The notes under the pieces: generated by a model
Databases searched by the model: none
What the model saw: only the letters and a program-made list of their open reading frames with translations
What the model was told of the DNA's origin: nothing
Position numbers and translations under genes: made by a program
DNA from: Planctomycetota bacterium
Lineage (GTDB): Bacteria > Planctomycetota > MHYJ01 > JACPRB01
DNA: 46,186 nt
Direction of reading: 5' to 3'
Assembly (NCBI GenBank): GCA_016209705.1
Contig: JACQVR010000012.1
Coordinates: 1 to 46,186 of the forward strand
In this document: piece after piece, positions 14,955 to 24,568 of the stretch
Layout: the number at the start of each line of letters is the position of its first letter
Position numbering within the stretch: the first letter of the stretch is position 1

Positions 14955-16183
14955 GGCTTGGGACGATTTTTCTGGGGGCGGTCTTCGCCGGCGCGGGCTG
15001 CTTGCCGGACGGAGGAGGACGGGGAGGGGGCGGCGGAGGATTGAACCACCCCAATCCGGTCCAGGGGTCGTCCTCCGAACTCTTCGACGAGCGGGAGTTG
15101 CACGAGATTCATCTGACCATGTCCCAGCAGGACTGGGATTCCATCATCCAGGACAACAACGGCGATACGTATCGTCAGGCGACGTTCCGTTGGAAGGACT
15201 ACTCGCTGGACGGCGTGGGCGTGCGTCCTTCGGGAGAATGGTCCCGTTATTCCGGCAATCGGAAGCAATCGCTGCGGGTCCAGTTCGATCAGTTCGCCGA
15301 CCAGCAGCGCTTCTTGGGCCTTAGGACCCTGAAGCTCGACGGAATGATCAACGACCCTTCGTTCATGCGGGATCGGATTTCCTATGGCGTCTATCGACAG
15401 CATCTCGTGGCCCCGCGCGCCGCGCATGGCCGGCTGTACGTCAACGGCGAGTACCGCGGCGTCTACCTGATCGAGGAGCGCGTCGACGGCCACATGATGC
15501 GCAATCGCTTCGACGGGGAGGTGGGGAATCTCTATCGAATCCTGTCGTCGCAAATCGAACCGTACGCCTGGCAAGGCACCGACGTCGCGATGTACGTGCC
15601 CTTTCCCTGGGCGCCTCGAACGCACGAGCAGACGGGCGAGCATTCCGCCGTGCCCGCGTTCGTGCAAGCGATCCAAGCCGGCGTCGCGGAACTAGAACGG
15701 ATATGCGACGTCGACGCGCTCCTGGCGTTGCTGGCGGTCGAGGTCGCCATCACCAACACGGATGCCATGGCCGGCAACTTCGGGCCGAACAACCATTATC
15801 AATACTACCGGTTCGAAACCGGGAAGTTTCTGGTCATTCCCTGGGACGCGGACGGGACGTGGTGGGATGTGCCGGACCGTCCGATCTTCACGAACTTCCA
15901 GCAGTCTCGGCTCACGGCGCTGGTGGAGAACGACGCCCAGCTCCGCGCCCGGCTGCTCACCAAGATCGGCGAGGTCATCGAATCGTCGACCCATCCCGAC
16001 ACGATCCACGCCCGGGTCGAAACCGTCTACGCGCAGATTCGCGAGGCGGTGGAGGCTGATCCGAACAAGCAGTTCACGATGCAGGAATTCGAATGGAGCC
16101 GCGACCTGATCAAATCGTTCGCGACCGATCGGTACGCCTTCTTGCAGGCGCGCCTCGAGGACATGAGGGGAGGCAGCCGGTGA
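14951..16183 (+). CDS. CotH kinase-family lipoprotein, copy 2
   Basis: This 410-residue protein is a paralogue of the preceding gene. The lipobox ends in GAGC (Cys17) and is followed by a polyglycine linker. The domain shows the same landmarks: MRDRISYGVYRQHL, APRAAHGRLYVNGEYRGVY, then NTDAMAGNFGPNNHYQYY and PWDADGTW (about 296). The PWDxD aspartate pattern is changed to PWDAD, keeping the second acid. The gene overlaps copies 1 and 3 at its ends, so all copies are co-translated. Its target is not known; the exported polymer or other surface proteins are possible. Confidence 0.88.
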   Translation: MRLGTIFLGAVFAGAGCLPDGGGRGGGGGGLNHPNPVQGSSSELFDERELHEIHLTMSQQDWDSIIQDNNGDTYRQATFRWKDYSLDGVGVRPSGEWSRYSGNRKQSLRVQFDQFADQQRFLGLRTLKLDGMINDPSFMRDRISYGVYRQHLVAPRAAHGRLYVNGEYRGVYLIEERVDGHMMRNRFDGEVGNLYRILSSQIEPYAWQGTDVAMYVPFPWAPRTHEQTGEHSAVPAFVQAIQAGVAELERICDVDALLALLAVEVAITNTDAMAGNFGPNNHYQYYRFETGKFLVIPWDADGTWWDVPDRPIFTNFQQSRLTALVENDAQLRARLLTKIGEVIESSTHPDTIHARVETVYAQIREAVEADPNKQFTMQEFEWSRDLIKSFATDRYAFLQARLEDMRGGSR

Positions 16184-17394
16184 AGTTGAAGACATGGCCC
16201 TGGGCGCTGGCGGCCCTTGCCGGGTGCATACTCGACTCCGACTCCGATTCCGGCTCCGATTCGTCTCCACAACCTCCTTCCGGCTCGGATCGCACGGCGG
16301 CGGAGCTTTTCGACGAGTCCGAGCTGCAGGAGATCCGGCTCGACCTGCCGGCGCAGGATTGGGACGCGATCATCCAGACGGCCGACAAGGTGAATTATCG
16401 CCGCGCCACGATCCACTGGCAGGACGTCACGGTCGAGGGCATTGGCGTCCGTGCCGCCAAGGATACGAGCAACGTGCCCGGCCATGGAAAGATGTCGCTC
16501 AAGCTCGAGTTCGGCGCTTTCGATCTGAGGTTCCTTGGTCTCAAAGAGCTCAAGCTGGACGGGATGTCGAAAGACGCCTCCTTCATGAGGGACCGCCTGG
16601 CCTACGGGCTGTTCCGCCAGGTGATGGCGGCGCCTCGCTCGGCCCATTGCAGGCTTTTCGTCAACGGAACGTATTGGGGGGTCTACGAGATCGAGGAGCG
16701 CGTGGACAGCGTGTTGGTGCGGGATCGATTCGCTCCCACGACCGGTAATTTGTATCGCATTCGCCAGTGGGGGGACGGGCAGGACCAGTATGCCTGGACG
16801 GGTCCCGAGTTGTCCAATTATCTCCCCTATCCCTGGGAGCCGGAAACGCACAAGGACACCGGCGATTTCAGCGACGTCGTAACGTACATCGATGTGCTGA
16901 ATCACAATCCGGCGTCCTTCGGGAACGTGGCGGATGTGGATGCGCTCATCGACTATCTCGCCGTCGAAGCGATCGTCATCGACAACGCCGGCGTGGCCAA
17001 CTTCTGGTCTCCCGGGAATCACTTTCAGTATCATGATCCCGCCTCGAATCGGTTCGTCATCATTCCGTGGGACCTGGACGCGGCTTGGAAAGAAGCCGCG
17101 ACCCGCGACATCTATCTCCATTTCGAGAAGTGGAAGCTGACGTCCCTGGTGCTGAACGATTCCCACCTCGACGCGCGTTATCGGTCTCGGATCGGGGAGC
17201 TCATCGAGACGATCGCTCATCCCGATCTGGTTCTCGCCCGCATCGACGCCATTTACAACCAGATTCGCGACGCCGTTTACTCCGATCCCCACAAATCCTG
17301 GACCAACGAGCAGTTCGAGATGGACGTCGCGTGGATCCGCCAGCTCGCGACCGACCGCTATTCCAATCTGAGAGAGCAGATTGCGCGACCCTGA
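16180..17394 (+). CDS. CotH kinase-family lipoprotein, copy 3
   Basis: This 404-residue protein starts at a GTG inside the copy 2 stop (GTGA), behind AGGGGAGG. The signal MKLKTWPWALAALAGC carries the lipobox Cys at 16. A Ser/Asp repeat linker (DSDSDSGSDSS) follows. The domain has MRDRLAYGLFRQVM, APRSAHCRLFVNGTYWGVYE and PWDLDAAW (about 295). It differs from its sisters where they read NTDG or NTDA: this copy has IDNAGVANFWSPGNHFQY, so the first acidic residue is lost or shifted. It could be less active or specialised. There is an 18-base gap to copy 4. Confidence 0.87.
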   Translation: MKLKTWPWALAALAGCILDSDSDSGSDSSPQPPSGSDRTAAELFDESELQEIRLDLPAQDWDAIIQTADKVNYRRATIHWQDVTVEGIGVRAAKDTSNVPGHGKMSLKLEFGAFDLRFLGLKELKLDGMSKDASFMRDRLAYGLFRQVMAAPRSAHCRLFVNGTYWGVYEIEERVDSVLVRDRFAPTTGNLYRIRQWGDGQDQYAWTGPELSNYLPYPWEPETHKDTGDFSDVVTYIDVLNHNPASFGNVADVDALIDYLAVEAIVIDNAGVANFWSPGNHFQYHDPASNRFVIIPWDLDAAWKEAATRDIYLHFEKWKLTSLVLNDSHLDARYRSRIGELIETIAHPDLVLARIDAIYNQIRDAVYSDPHKSWTNEQFEMDVAWIRQLATDRYSNLREQIARP

Positions 17395-17412
17395 GATGTT
17401 GGAGAGTTTGGC

Positions 17413-18612
17413 ATGAAGCGTCTATGGACGGTTCTGGTACTGCTGGCCGTGATCGGCTGCAACGACGATGGGCCGCGGCCGATTCAGGACGAAGTTCCGG
17501 CGCCGGGAACTCCGCCGCCGCCTCCCGACGCGGATCTGGCGGCGTTCTTCGACGAAGAGCGACTTCATGACGTGCGGCTCACGTTGAACCCGTCCGACCG
17601 CGACGACTTCATGAACGGTCCCCACGGGATTTTCTATCCCGCAACGTTCACCTGGCGGGACGAGGTCGTGGAACGCGTGGGCGTGGCCACGGGCGACCTG
17701 CCCGAGGAACCCAAACGGACGGTCATCGTCCGGTTTGACCAGTATGAATCGAATCAGACCTTCCGGGGACTCCGGGAAGTCAAGCTGGACGCCCAGCTTT
17801 CGGATCCGTCGTCCATGCGCGACCGCCTGTCGATGGGGATGTTCCGCGCCCGGATGCCGGCCCCCCGGGCCGTCCATGCTCGACTCTTCGTCAACGACGA
17901 GTACCGGGGCCTCTTTTCGCTGGAGGAAGTCATCGACGCGCCGATGCTTCAGAGGCGCTTTGCGGGAGACGTGGGCTTCCTCTACCGCATGGACTACACC
18001 GGCGGCGATGTCTACGCGTGGCAAGGATCGGAACTGTGGAGGTACGTTCCGTTTCCCTTCGGTCCCAGGACGCGGGTGGAGGAGGATCACGGCCATGTCG
18101 TCACGCTCGTCGACATCCTCACTCACGATCCGGGAAGACTCGGCGATGTCTTCGATGTCGAGGCGTTGCTGGAACTCCTCGCCGTCGACGCGGCCATCCT
18201 CAACCCCCACGGCCTGACGGGCGATTCGGGGCCGGACAACAACTATCTGTACTACCGCCCGGAGACGGGTCGGTTCACCATTTTTCCCTGGGACCTCGAC
18301 GCGACGTGGAACTATGTGCCGACCCGGAGCATTTTCGAGAATTTCCAGGCGGTCCGCCTCGCGGCGCCCGTGGAAAACGATCCCGCGCTGCGGCGCCGGT
18401 ACAAGGAGAAGATCGCGGAAATCCTGGACGGACCGATGCTCCCCAGCAATGTCCATGCCCGCATCGACTTCATCTACGAGCAGATTCGCGACGCCGTCTA
18501 CGCGGATCCCTACAAGCGCTACTCCAGCGAGGACTTCGACGGGTATCGCGACTTCATGAAGAACCTGGCGACGCAACGCTATGAGAACTTGCGGCAACAG
18601 ATCGCGGAATGA
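17413..18612 (+). CDS. CotH kinase-family lipoprotein, copy 4
   Basis: This 399-residue protein begins MKRLWTVLVLLAVIGC with the acylated Cys at 16 and a GGAG site upstream. Domain landmarks are MRDRLSMGMFRARM, APRAVHARLFVNDEYRGLF, NPHGLTGDSGPDNNYLYY and PWDLDATW (about 291). The first Asp of the NTD motif is replaced by His, while PWDLD is intact. The four copies share the layout lipobox, short linker, single CotH domain. None has Asp at position +2 after the Cys, which fits outer-membrane sorting. The next gene starts 28 bases on. Confidence 0.87.
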   Translation: MKRLWTVLVLLAVIGCNDDGPRPIQDEVPAPGTPPPPPDADLAAFFDEERLHDVRLTLNPSDRDDFMNGPHGIFYPATFTWRDEVVERVGVATGDLPEEPKRTVIVRFDQYESNQTFRGLREVKLDAQLSDPSSMRDRLSMGMFRARMPAPRAVHARLFVNDEYRGLFSLEEVIDAPMLQRRFAGDVGFLYRMDYTGGDVYAWQGSELWRYVPFPFGPRTRVEEDHGHVVTLVDILTHDPGRLGDVFDVEALLELLAVDAAILNPHGLTGDSGPDNNYLYYRPETGRFTIFPWDLDATWNYVPTRSIFENFQAVRLAAPVENDPALRRRYKEKIAEILDGPMLPSNVHARIDFIYEQIRDAVYADPYKRYSSEDFDGYRDFMKNLATQRYENLRQQIAE

Positions 18613-18640
18613 ACGCGACCTGCGGACGGCGCGGCTCCGC

Positions 18641-19441
18641 ATGCTTCGACCGGGGCTCGCGGCTGCGGCCCGGGCGCTGACCCTTTGCGGGTTGTTGTTG
18701 GTTGATGAGGCCTGCCGGGGCGGGCCCGAGGCCCGGCCGCGTTTGCAGTCGATTCGGGAATGGGCGTGCGCCTACGGGGCCGATGCGTCTCCGGCGCTGC
18801 TGGACGGATTCGATCTGTTGATCGTCGATCCCGATGGACCGCCCGACTTGAGCACGTACCGGGGTATCGTGCTGGCCTACCTGAGCGTCGGGGAAGTCAA
18901 CGAGTCGCGCGACTATTTCGACCGGGTTCCCAAAGGGGACGAGGACCCCAATTGGCCGGGGGGGTACCGGATCGATCTGTCCGGCGGAGTCTGGCAGCGC
19001 CTCGTCCTGGAAGAAATCCTGCCCCGCCTCGCATCCTACGACGGCGTCTTTCTCGATACGGTCGACGCCGCCTTCATCACGGGGCAGGAGCGCGAGATGG
19101 TGCATCTCATCCGCGCCGTTCGGGAGGCGCTGCGGGACCGGATTCTGGTGGTCAACAACCCGGAACGCCTGGTCGATCAGATCGATGTCGATGCCGTGAT
19201 GGCGGAGGGCGTGTTCACCCGCTACGAGTTCGCTTTGAAAGCCTATCGACTGAACGATCCGGACGTGGCGGCCCGCCGCGCGTTGCGGTACCGGAAACAC
19301 ATCGTGCTCAACCTCGAATACGCGATCGATCCGGTCGCCGCGCATCAAGTCGCGCAGATCTCCCGAGGCTGGGGATTCATCCCGTACGTGACCGAAATTT
19401 CGCTGGTGCGCCCGACCACGCACCATCGGAGGGCGCCATGA
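18641..19441 (+). CDS. pelA: PelA-type glycoside hydrolase (GH114/GH166-like TIM barrel), separate protein
   Basis: This 266-residue exported protein has a leader (MLRPGLAAAARALTLCGLLL) with a possible lipobox at VDEAC. The body resembles the N-terminal hydrolase domain of PelA, which cuts alpha-1,4-linked galactosamine polymers: LLIVDPDGPPDLS, GIVLAYLSVGEVNESRDYF, SYDGVFLDTVDAAF and IPYVTEISL. In Pseudomonas aeruginosa this domain is fused to the deacetylase in one protein of about 950 residues. Here it ends with a stop that overlaps the start of the deacetylase gene by four bases. No Shine-Dalgarno is obvious at ATG 18641. Confidence 0.8.
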   Translation: MLRPGLAAAARALTLCGLLLVDEACRGGPEARPRLQSIREWACAYGADASPALLDGFDLLIVDPDGPPDLSTYRGIVLAYLSVGEVNESRDYFDRVPKGDEDPNWPGGYRIDLSGGVWQRLVLEEILPRLASYDGVFLDTVDAAFITGQEREMVHLIRAVREALRDRILVVNNPERLVDQIDVDAVMAEGVFTRYEFALKAYRLNDPDVAARRALRYRKHIVLNLEYAIDPVAAHQVAQISRGWGFIPYVTEISLVRPTTHHRRAP

Positions 19442-21441
19442 TCGCGTTGCTGGTGGCCGGGATCCTGGGCGTGTCTCCGCGCGGCGAAGCCGCGGCTGAG
19501 CGGTTCCTAGAAAAGAGTTGCACAACAGAGTCCCACGACGGAGCCTCTGGACCCTGGGCCATGGACGGTGGACTTGGAGAGGATAAAGATCTTCGCGAGA
19601 AACCAGGAAACTCCTCGTTGGCCGAGCCGGAGGCGCGCGAGATCCTGTGCCTCTATGACTCCACCGACGGCGTCACGGCCGAGCGAAACGAGATCCACCT
19701 CTACGCGGAAGTGGTCCTCAATCACCTGGGGTTGGTCGCGCGATATCGCGACGTGAATCAGCCGCTGCCCTCCGATGAGGACATGCGCCGTTACCGGGGA
19801 GTGCTGACGTGGTTTCAGGACACCTCGATGACCCACGGCGCGGACTACTGGGAATGGATCGGTCGCCAGCTTGAGGCGGGCCGGCGCGTCGTCATCCTCG
19901 GCCTGCTGGGAGCCACGGTGGGCCTGCGCCGCGACGTCGTCAACGAAGCGCTCGGAAAGCTCGGGTTGACGTACGGCGGGGACGAGACGCTCAATCCGAC
20001 GGTTCTGGAAGTGACCTACCAGGACGCCCTCATGGATTTTGAGCGGGGCGTGGAGGGCGGCGTGGGCGTATACCTGCGCATGAAGGCGGACGCGAAGTGC
20101 ACGGTCCATCTCCGCGTTCGACGCACCGACATGCCGGACAGCGCCAGCGACCTCGTGGTCACCGGGCCGCGGGGCGGCTTCGCGCTGGTTCCGATTCATT
20201 ACGATCCGTACATTCGCCGCAGTCAGTGGCGGATGGATCCGCTCGCCTTTTTCGAGCGCGCGTTCGGAATGGCAGGCCGGCCGCGCATGGATTTGACCAC
20301 CGCGATGGGCCGACGGATCTTCTTCTGCCATGTGGACGGGGACGGGTTCCTCAACGGCGTGCGCCAGGGGCCGAACGTCGGGCGCCTGGCCGGGGAAGTG
20401 ATCCGCGACGAGTTCTTCCGGGCCATCGATCTGCCGGCGACTGCGTCGGTCATCGTGGCGGAATTGGAGCAAGGGGCCGAGCTGTGGCGGTCGATTCTCG
20501 AGCTTCCGAACGTCGAAGCCGCCGCGCATGGGGACCTGCATCCCCTCGATTGGGAAGTCGGAACGCTTTCCTACCCCGGCAGTTTCTCGCTGGAGCGCGA
20601 GCTCGAAGCGGCCGTGCGCCGGTTGGGCGAGATATCTCCCAAACCGATCCGCGTGTATCTGTGGACGGGCGCCTGCAATCCTCCGGAGGAGGCGATCCTC
20701 AGGATCGAGCGGCTCGGCCTGGAGCATTTCAACGGCCGCCCCTCCGCGTTCGACCGCCGCTATCCCTCGGTGTCCAGCTATCGATCGGCCACGCTTCCGT
20801 GCGGCCGCGCCCTGCAATTCAATTCCCGGGCGGCGGCCGAAAACTACTACACCGATCACTGGAATCGCAATTTCTTCGCCTTCGCCGGGGTCATCGAGAC
20901 GTTCAAGCGCACGGAGCGGCCGCGACGGCTCGCCCCGATCAACCTGTATTACCACTATTACATCGCCGATCAACCCGCCGGGCAGTAAGCCTTGCGCCGC
21001 GTCTACGACTGGATTCTGGAGCAGGAGATCTATCCGATGGCGCTGTCCGAGTACCTCCGGTGGGTTCGCGGCTTCTTGTCGGCCCGCTTCGAAGCGGCGG
21101 GACCGCGCGCGTGGAGCATCCGCGACTACGGGACTTGCCGCACGGTGCGCTTCGACGGCATGGACGGCGTGCCCGACCTGCGGCGCTCCCGCAACGTGGC
21201 GGGCTTCCGGCGCGTGGGGGAAGCCCTGTATGTGCACCTGGGACCGGGCGGCGAGGCGCTGGTGGCGTTGACTCCTTCCGTGGAGGCCCCGCGAGGACAA
21301 ACCTATCTCATCGAAGCCAACGGCGAATGGCGCGGGAATCGGATCCATTCCCGCACGGCGGCGTTCGCGCGTTTCATGACGCCCGGCGGCGTCGTCGTGC
21401 GCCGTGCCGACGGGCATGAGGTGGAGGTGGATCTGAAATGA
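19438..21441 (+). pseudogene. pelA: PelA-type polysaccharide deacetylase, interrupted by in-frame TAA
   Basis: Reading from ATG 19438 (GGAGGG upstream) gives 516 codons, a TAA at 20986-20988, and 150 further codons in the same frame to the TGA at 21439-21441. The first part has a signal-like start MIALLVAGILGVSPRGEA, a Rossmann-like middle, and deacetylase motifs: FFCHVDGDGF with the metal Asp pair, and AAHGDLHPLDW with the metal histidines. The sequence after TAA, ALRRVYDWILEQEIYP, continues PelA homology, so the TAA is a nonsense change, not the natural end. Pel polymer must be partly deacetylated for export. The truncated product keeps the catalytic residues but lacks the C-terminal domain. 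Confidence 0.8.
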
Positions 21442-24400
21442 CCGCGGGCCGGATCATGGTTCTGATCCTCGTGGCGGTGCTGGTGGCGGCCGTGCTGTTC
21501 CTCCCGAGCGCGGGACAGCAGCGGGAGGCCCTCCAGCGATCCGCACCCCGGCTGGACCTGGAGCCGTACTTCTCGTCCCTCCTCGAGCGCCAGCCGGACC
21601 ACGAGTTGGCGATCCGTGAATTGATCCGGATCCGCCGCCTGAAGGGGGACGGAGGCGGCGAAATCGAGCTGCGGGAGCGCCTCCTCCAGCGGCGTGGAGA
21701 CGACGAAGACAACTGGCGCGCCCTGAGGGAGCTTTACGAGCTGGAGGGTGACGAGGAGAAGGAGGTGGACATCCTGCGGCGGCTCGTGAAGCGGTTTCCG
21801 GAACGCGCCGATTTCCGCCTGCGTCTGGTCCAGCTCCTGGAGCGAGGGGGGCGCACGGAAGACCTGGATGTCCATCGACGGTGGCTGGAGGAGCGCGGAT
21901 ATCGGCGGGACGCCGACACGCTGGGAGCGCCCGTGGCCGCGGAATGGGTTCCTCCCGGACAGCGCGCCCGCACCTTGGCGGCCGCCGGCGAGATGGCGGC
22001 GGCGATCGAGGCGTACGGAGAGCACCTCGCCCGACATCCGGAGGATTTTGCGGCCCGGCGAGCCACGGCCGAACTTCTGCTGGCCGTGGGCCGGCCCATG
22101 GAAGCCGCGGAACACCTGGAGCGGATCTTGAGCCGGAGGGACGATCCGGCCGCTCGCTCCTCCTTGCTTCAGATCTACCGGGGCCTCAATCGGACCGATT
22201 TGATGCTGCCGCATCTTCCGGACGGGACGGAGCGGGCCGAGGTACTGCTGGCGTACGGTCGTGTGGAGGAAGCCCGGGAGATCTTCCGGCGCCGCGGAGA
22301 CTGGGACCGCCTCCTCGACCTCGCCGAAGGCCTTGGCCTGGATGACGAGGAGATCGCGTGTCGCGAGAAACTCCCCATGACGGACGAGAATCGCCGCCGA
22401 CTCGGCGCGCTGTATGCGTGGCACGGCGAATACGCCAAGGCGCTCGCGCATTACGAAGCGTTGCGGGACCCGCGGGTCATCGACGTGCACCTGCGTCTCG
22501 GGGATTTGCCGGGGGCGATCCGCGCGGCGCGAACGCTCAACGTGCCCGAACGGCTGGGCCAGTTGCTGCTGTGGTCCGGGGATCTCGAAGGGGCCATCGC
22601 CGAATTTCGCCGCACGCCCGGCATGGAGCGTGAACTGATCAGCCTGCTCCTCCAGGCCGGCCGGCTCGAGGAGGCGGTTTCCACGATCGACAGCCTGCGC
22701 GCGGACCCCCACGAACGGGCGGAGATGTATCTGTACGCCCAGCGCCCGGATCGTGCCGTGCCATTGCTGTCCTCGGTCTCCCCGGACGCGCGGGACGCGC
22801 GGCGCATCGAGAAAATGGCCGGAGAGGTTGACGCGGCGACGTCCGACCGCCTCTACGGGTTGCTCCTGGAAATCCGCCCGCGAGATCCCGGCTATCTGCG
22901 CGCGCGGGCGCGGCTGGCCGACGAGCTCAACCGGCCGGAAGACGCTCTGGAGGCGCTCCGGAAGCTGCGGGACGTGCGGCCGGACGACCCGTGGGTCCTC
23001 GCCCAGCTCGGACTTCGCTTGCGGGACCCGAAGTTGCTGGAGCGCGCGGTCGATCTCGGTTCGACCGATGCCGTCGTGTTGCGCACGCTGGCCGATCTCG
23101 CCGCCGCCGAAGGGCGCAAAGGCGCCGCGATCGAGCACTATCGACGGTACCATCGGATTCATCAGGGCGACGCGTCGTCGCACCTCATGCTGGCCGAGTT
23201 GAGCGAAGATCCGGCGGACTTCCTCCGGGCGCTGGAACTCGTGCCGGAAGATGACCTCGCGACGCGCGCGCACATCTTCACCCGCCTCGGCCGGCTCGAC
23301 CAGGCCGCCATCCTTTACCGGCGCTCGGGCGATACGGCCAGTTTGTTCCGGACGCTGGTGGCCGCGAACCGCCTGGAAGACGCCTACGCGCTGAACATGC
23401 CGCCGCGCGAGCGAGGCCTGCTCGCCTACCGCTTGGAGCGGTACGAAGAAGCCGCGGCCCTGTTGCGGAAGGCGGACACGCGGGATCCCGAGGTGCGCCG
23501 GGCGCTGGCGGATTCGTTGCTTCGCCAGGAGCGCTGGCAGGAAGCGCAGGAATACGCGATCGGCGACCAGGAACGCGACATTCGCGGCCGCTACGGGGCC
23601 GAAGGAGCGGCATGGTATCGGCGGACGGAAGCGCCGGGCGACTTCTTGTCGGCCTGGGGGCTCGCGCATCGATTCCACGTGAGCCAGCCGGGCCGCCTGA
23701 GATTCGAACTTTCGCGCTGGCAGCTTTCCGGAGGCGTGCCGGCTCTGGAAGAGGATCAAACCGTGGAAGTCGTGGTCGGCGAACTCCAGTACTCGCATCG
23801 GTTCCAGTCCGGACTGCGAGGCGCCGCCGGCGTGGCCGTGTGGGAGTCCGACGTCGACCAGCATTCCCCGTCCTGGATTTTCGAAGTGGATCGGAAGTGG
23901 CCGGCGTTTTTCCTGGGCGGGCGCGCGGAACTGTTCGCGCCGTGGGTGGATGCCGTCGAAACGGCGGCGTTCGGCGGGTGGCGCCACCGGGCCGACGTGC
24001 GCCTGTCCGGCAGCCCCGGTCCGCGTCTGTTCCTCTCCTCCGGCGCCGAGGCGCTGGCCTATCACCTCGCGGACGATCGGGGTACGGAGGCGCCCGCGGA
24101 TTTCGGTCACGAGCGGAAGTTCCGGGCGCGCGCCGAATACCGGCTCTGGTCCGGCGAGGGGGTCGCCGGGAATTACTTCCTGGATTCGCGCCTGCTGGAC
24201 GAAACGTTCATCGAAACCCACCTGGCGCTGGCGATCCAGCACGACGCTTGGAATTTCCGCGGAGACCCCGCGGTCCTCGCTTACATCCCGCTGTTGCCCG
24301 CGATGCGTTTGACGTCGATCGGTCCTTCGGTGGGTTACGCGACGGAAACATGGGGCGTGCGCGCGGCGGCTTTCGTCGGCATGGATTCCGAGAGGGATCT

Positions 24401-24557
24401 GGAGTTCGGGCGCGCCCGCGGCGCGTTCTTGAACGCGATGCACACGTTCGTGGGGCGATGGAACCTGGCATCCGCCCTCGAGTACTTGAGCGAAAGACCG
24501 GATGTTTTCGGAGGAAGAACATGGTCGCTCAGCTTCGGGCTGAACCATGAGTTCTGA
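21438..24557 (+). CDS. pelB: PelB-like TPR scaffold and outer-membrane export pore
   Basis: This 1039-residue protein has an N-terminal membrane anchor (about 5-24, IMVLILVAVLVAAVLFL). About 650 residues of TPR-like helical pairs follow, for example GEMAAAIEAYGEHLARHPED and GRKGAAIEHYRRYHRIHQGD. The last 270 residues or so form a beta-barrel ending in FGLNHEF with a terminal Phe. This is the layout of PelB (1193 residues in P. aeruginosa), whose TPRs bind PelA and whose barrel exports the polymer. The start overlaps the pelA stop by four bases behind GGAGGTGG. Confidence 0.9.
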   Translation: MTAGRIMVLILVAVLVAAVLFLPSAGQQREALQRSAPRLDLEPYFSSLLERQPDHELAIRELIRIRRLKGDGGGEIELRERLLQRRGDDEDNWRALRELYELEGDEEKEVDILRRLVKRFPERADFRLRLVQLLERGGRTEDLDVHRRWLEERGYRRDADTLGAPVAAEWVPPGQRARTLAAAGEMAAAIEAYGEHLARHPEDFAARRATAELLLAVGRPMEAAEHLERILSRRDDPAARSSLLQIYRGLNRTDLMLPHLPDGTERAEVLLAYGRVEEAREIFRRRGDWDRLLDLAEGLGLDDEEIACREKLPMTDENRRRLGALYAWHGEYAKALAHYEALRDPRVIDVHLRLGDLPGAIRAARTLNVPERLGQLLLWSGDLEGAIAEFRRTPGMERELISLLLQAGRLEEAVSTIDSLRADPHERAEMYLYAQRPDRAVPLLSSVSPDARDARRIEKMAGEVDAATSDRLYGLLLEIRPRDPGYLRARARLADELNRPEDALEALRKLRDVRPDDPWVLAQLGLRLRDPKLLERAVDLGSTDAVVLRTLADLAAAEGRKGAAIEHYRRYHRIHQGDASSHLMLAELSEDPADFLRALELVPEDDLATRAHIFTRLGRLDQAAILYRRSGDTASLFRTLVAANRLEDAYALNMPPRERGLLAYRLERYEEAAALLRKADTRDPEVRRALADSLLRQERWQEAQEYAIGDQERDIRGRYGAEGAAWYRRTEAPGDFLSAWGLAHRFHVSQPGRLRFELSRWQLSGGVPALEEDQTVEVVVGELQYSHRFQSGLRGAAGVAVWESDVDQHSPSWIFEVDRKWPAFFLGGRAELFAPWVDAVETAAFGGWRHRADVRLSGSPGPRLFLSSGAEALAYHLADDRGTEAPADFGHERKFRARAEYRLWSGEGVAGNYFLDSRLLDETFIETHLALAIQHDAWNFRGDPAVLAYIPLLPAMRLTSIGPSVGYATETWGVRAAAFVGMDSERDLEFGRARGAFLNAMHTFVGRWNLASALEYLSERPDVFGGRTWSLSFGLNHEF

Positions 24558-24568
24558 TCGGAGGCGCC

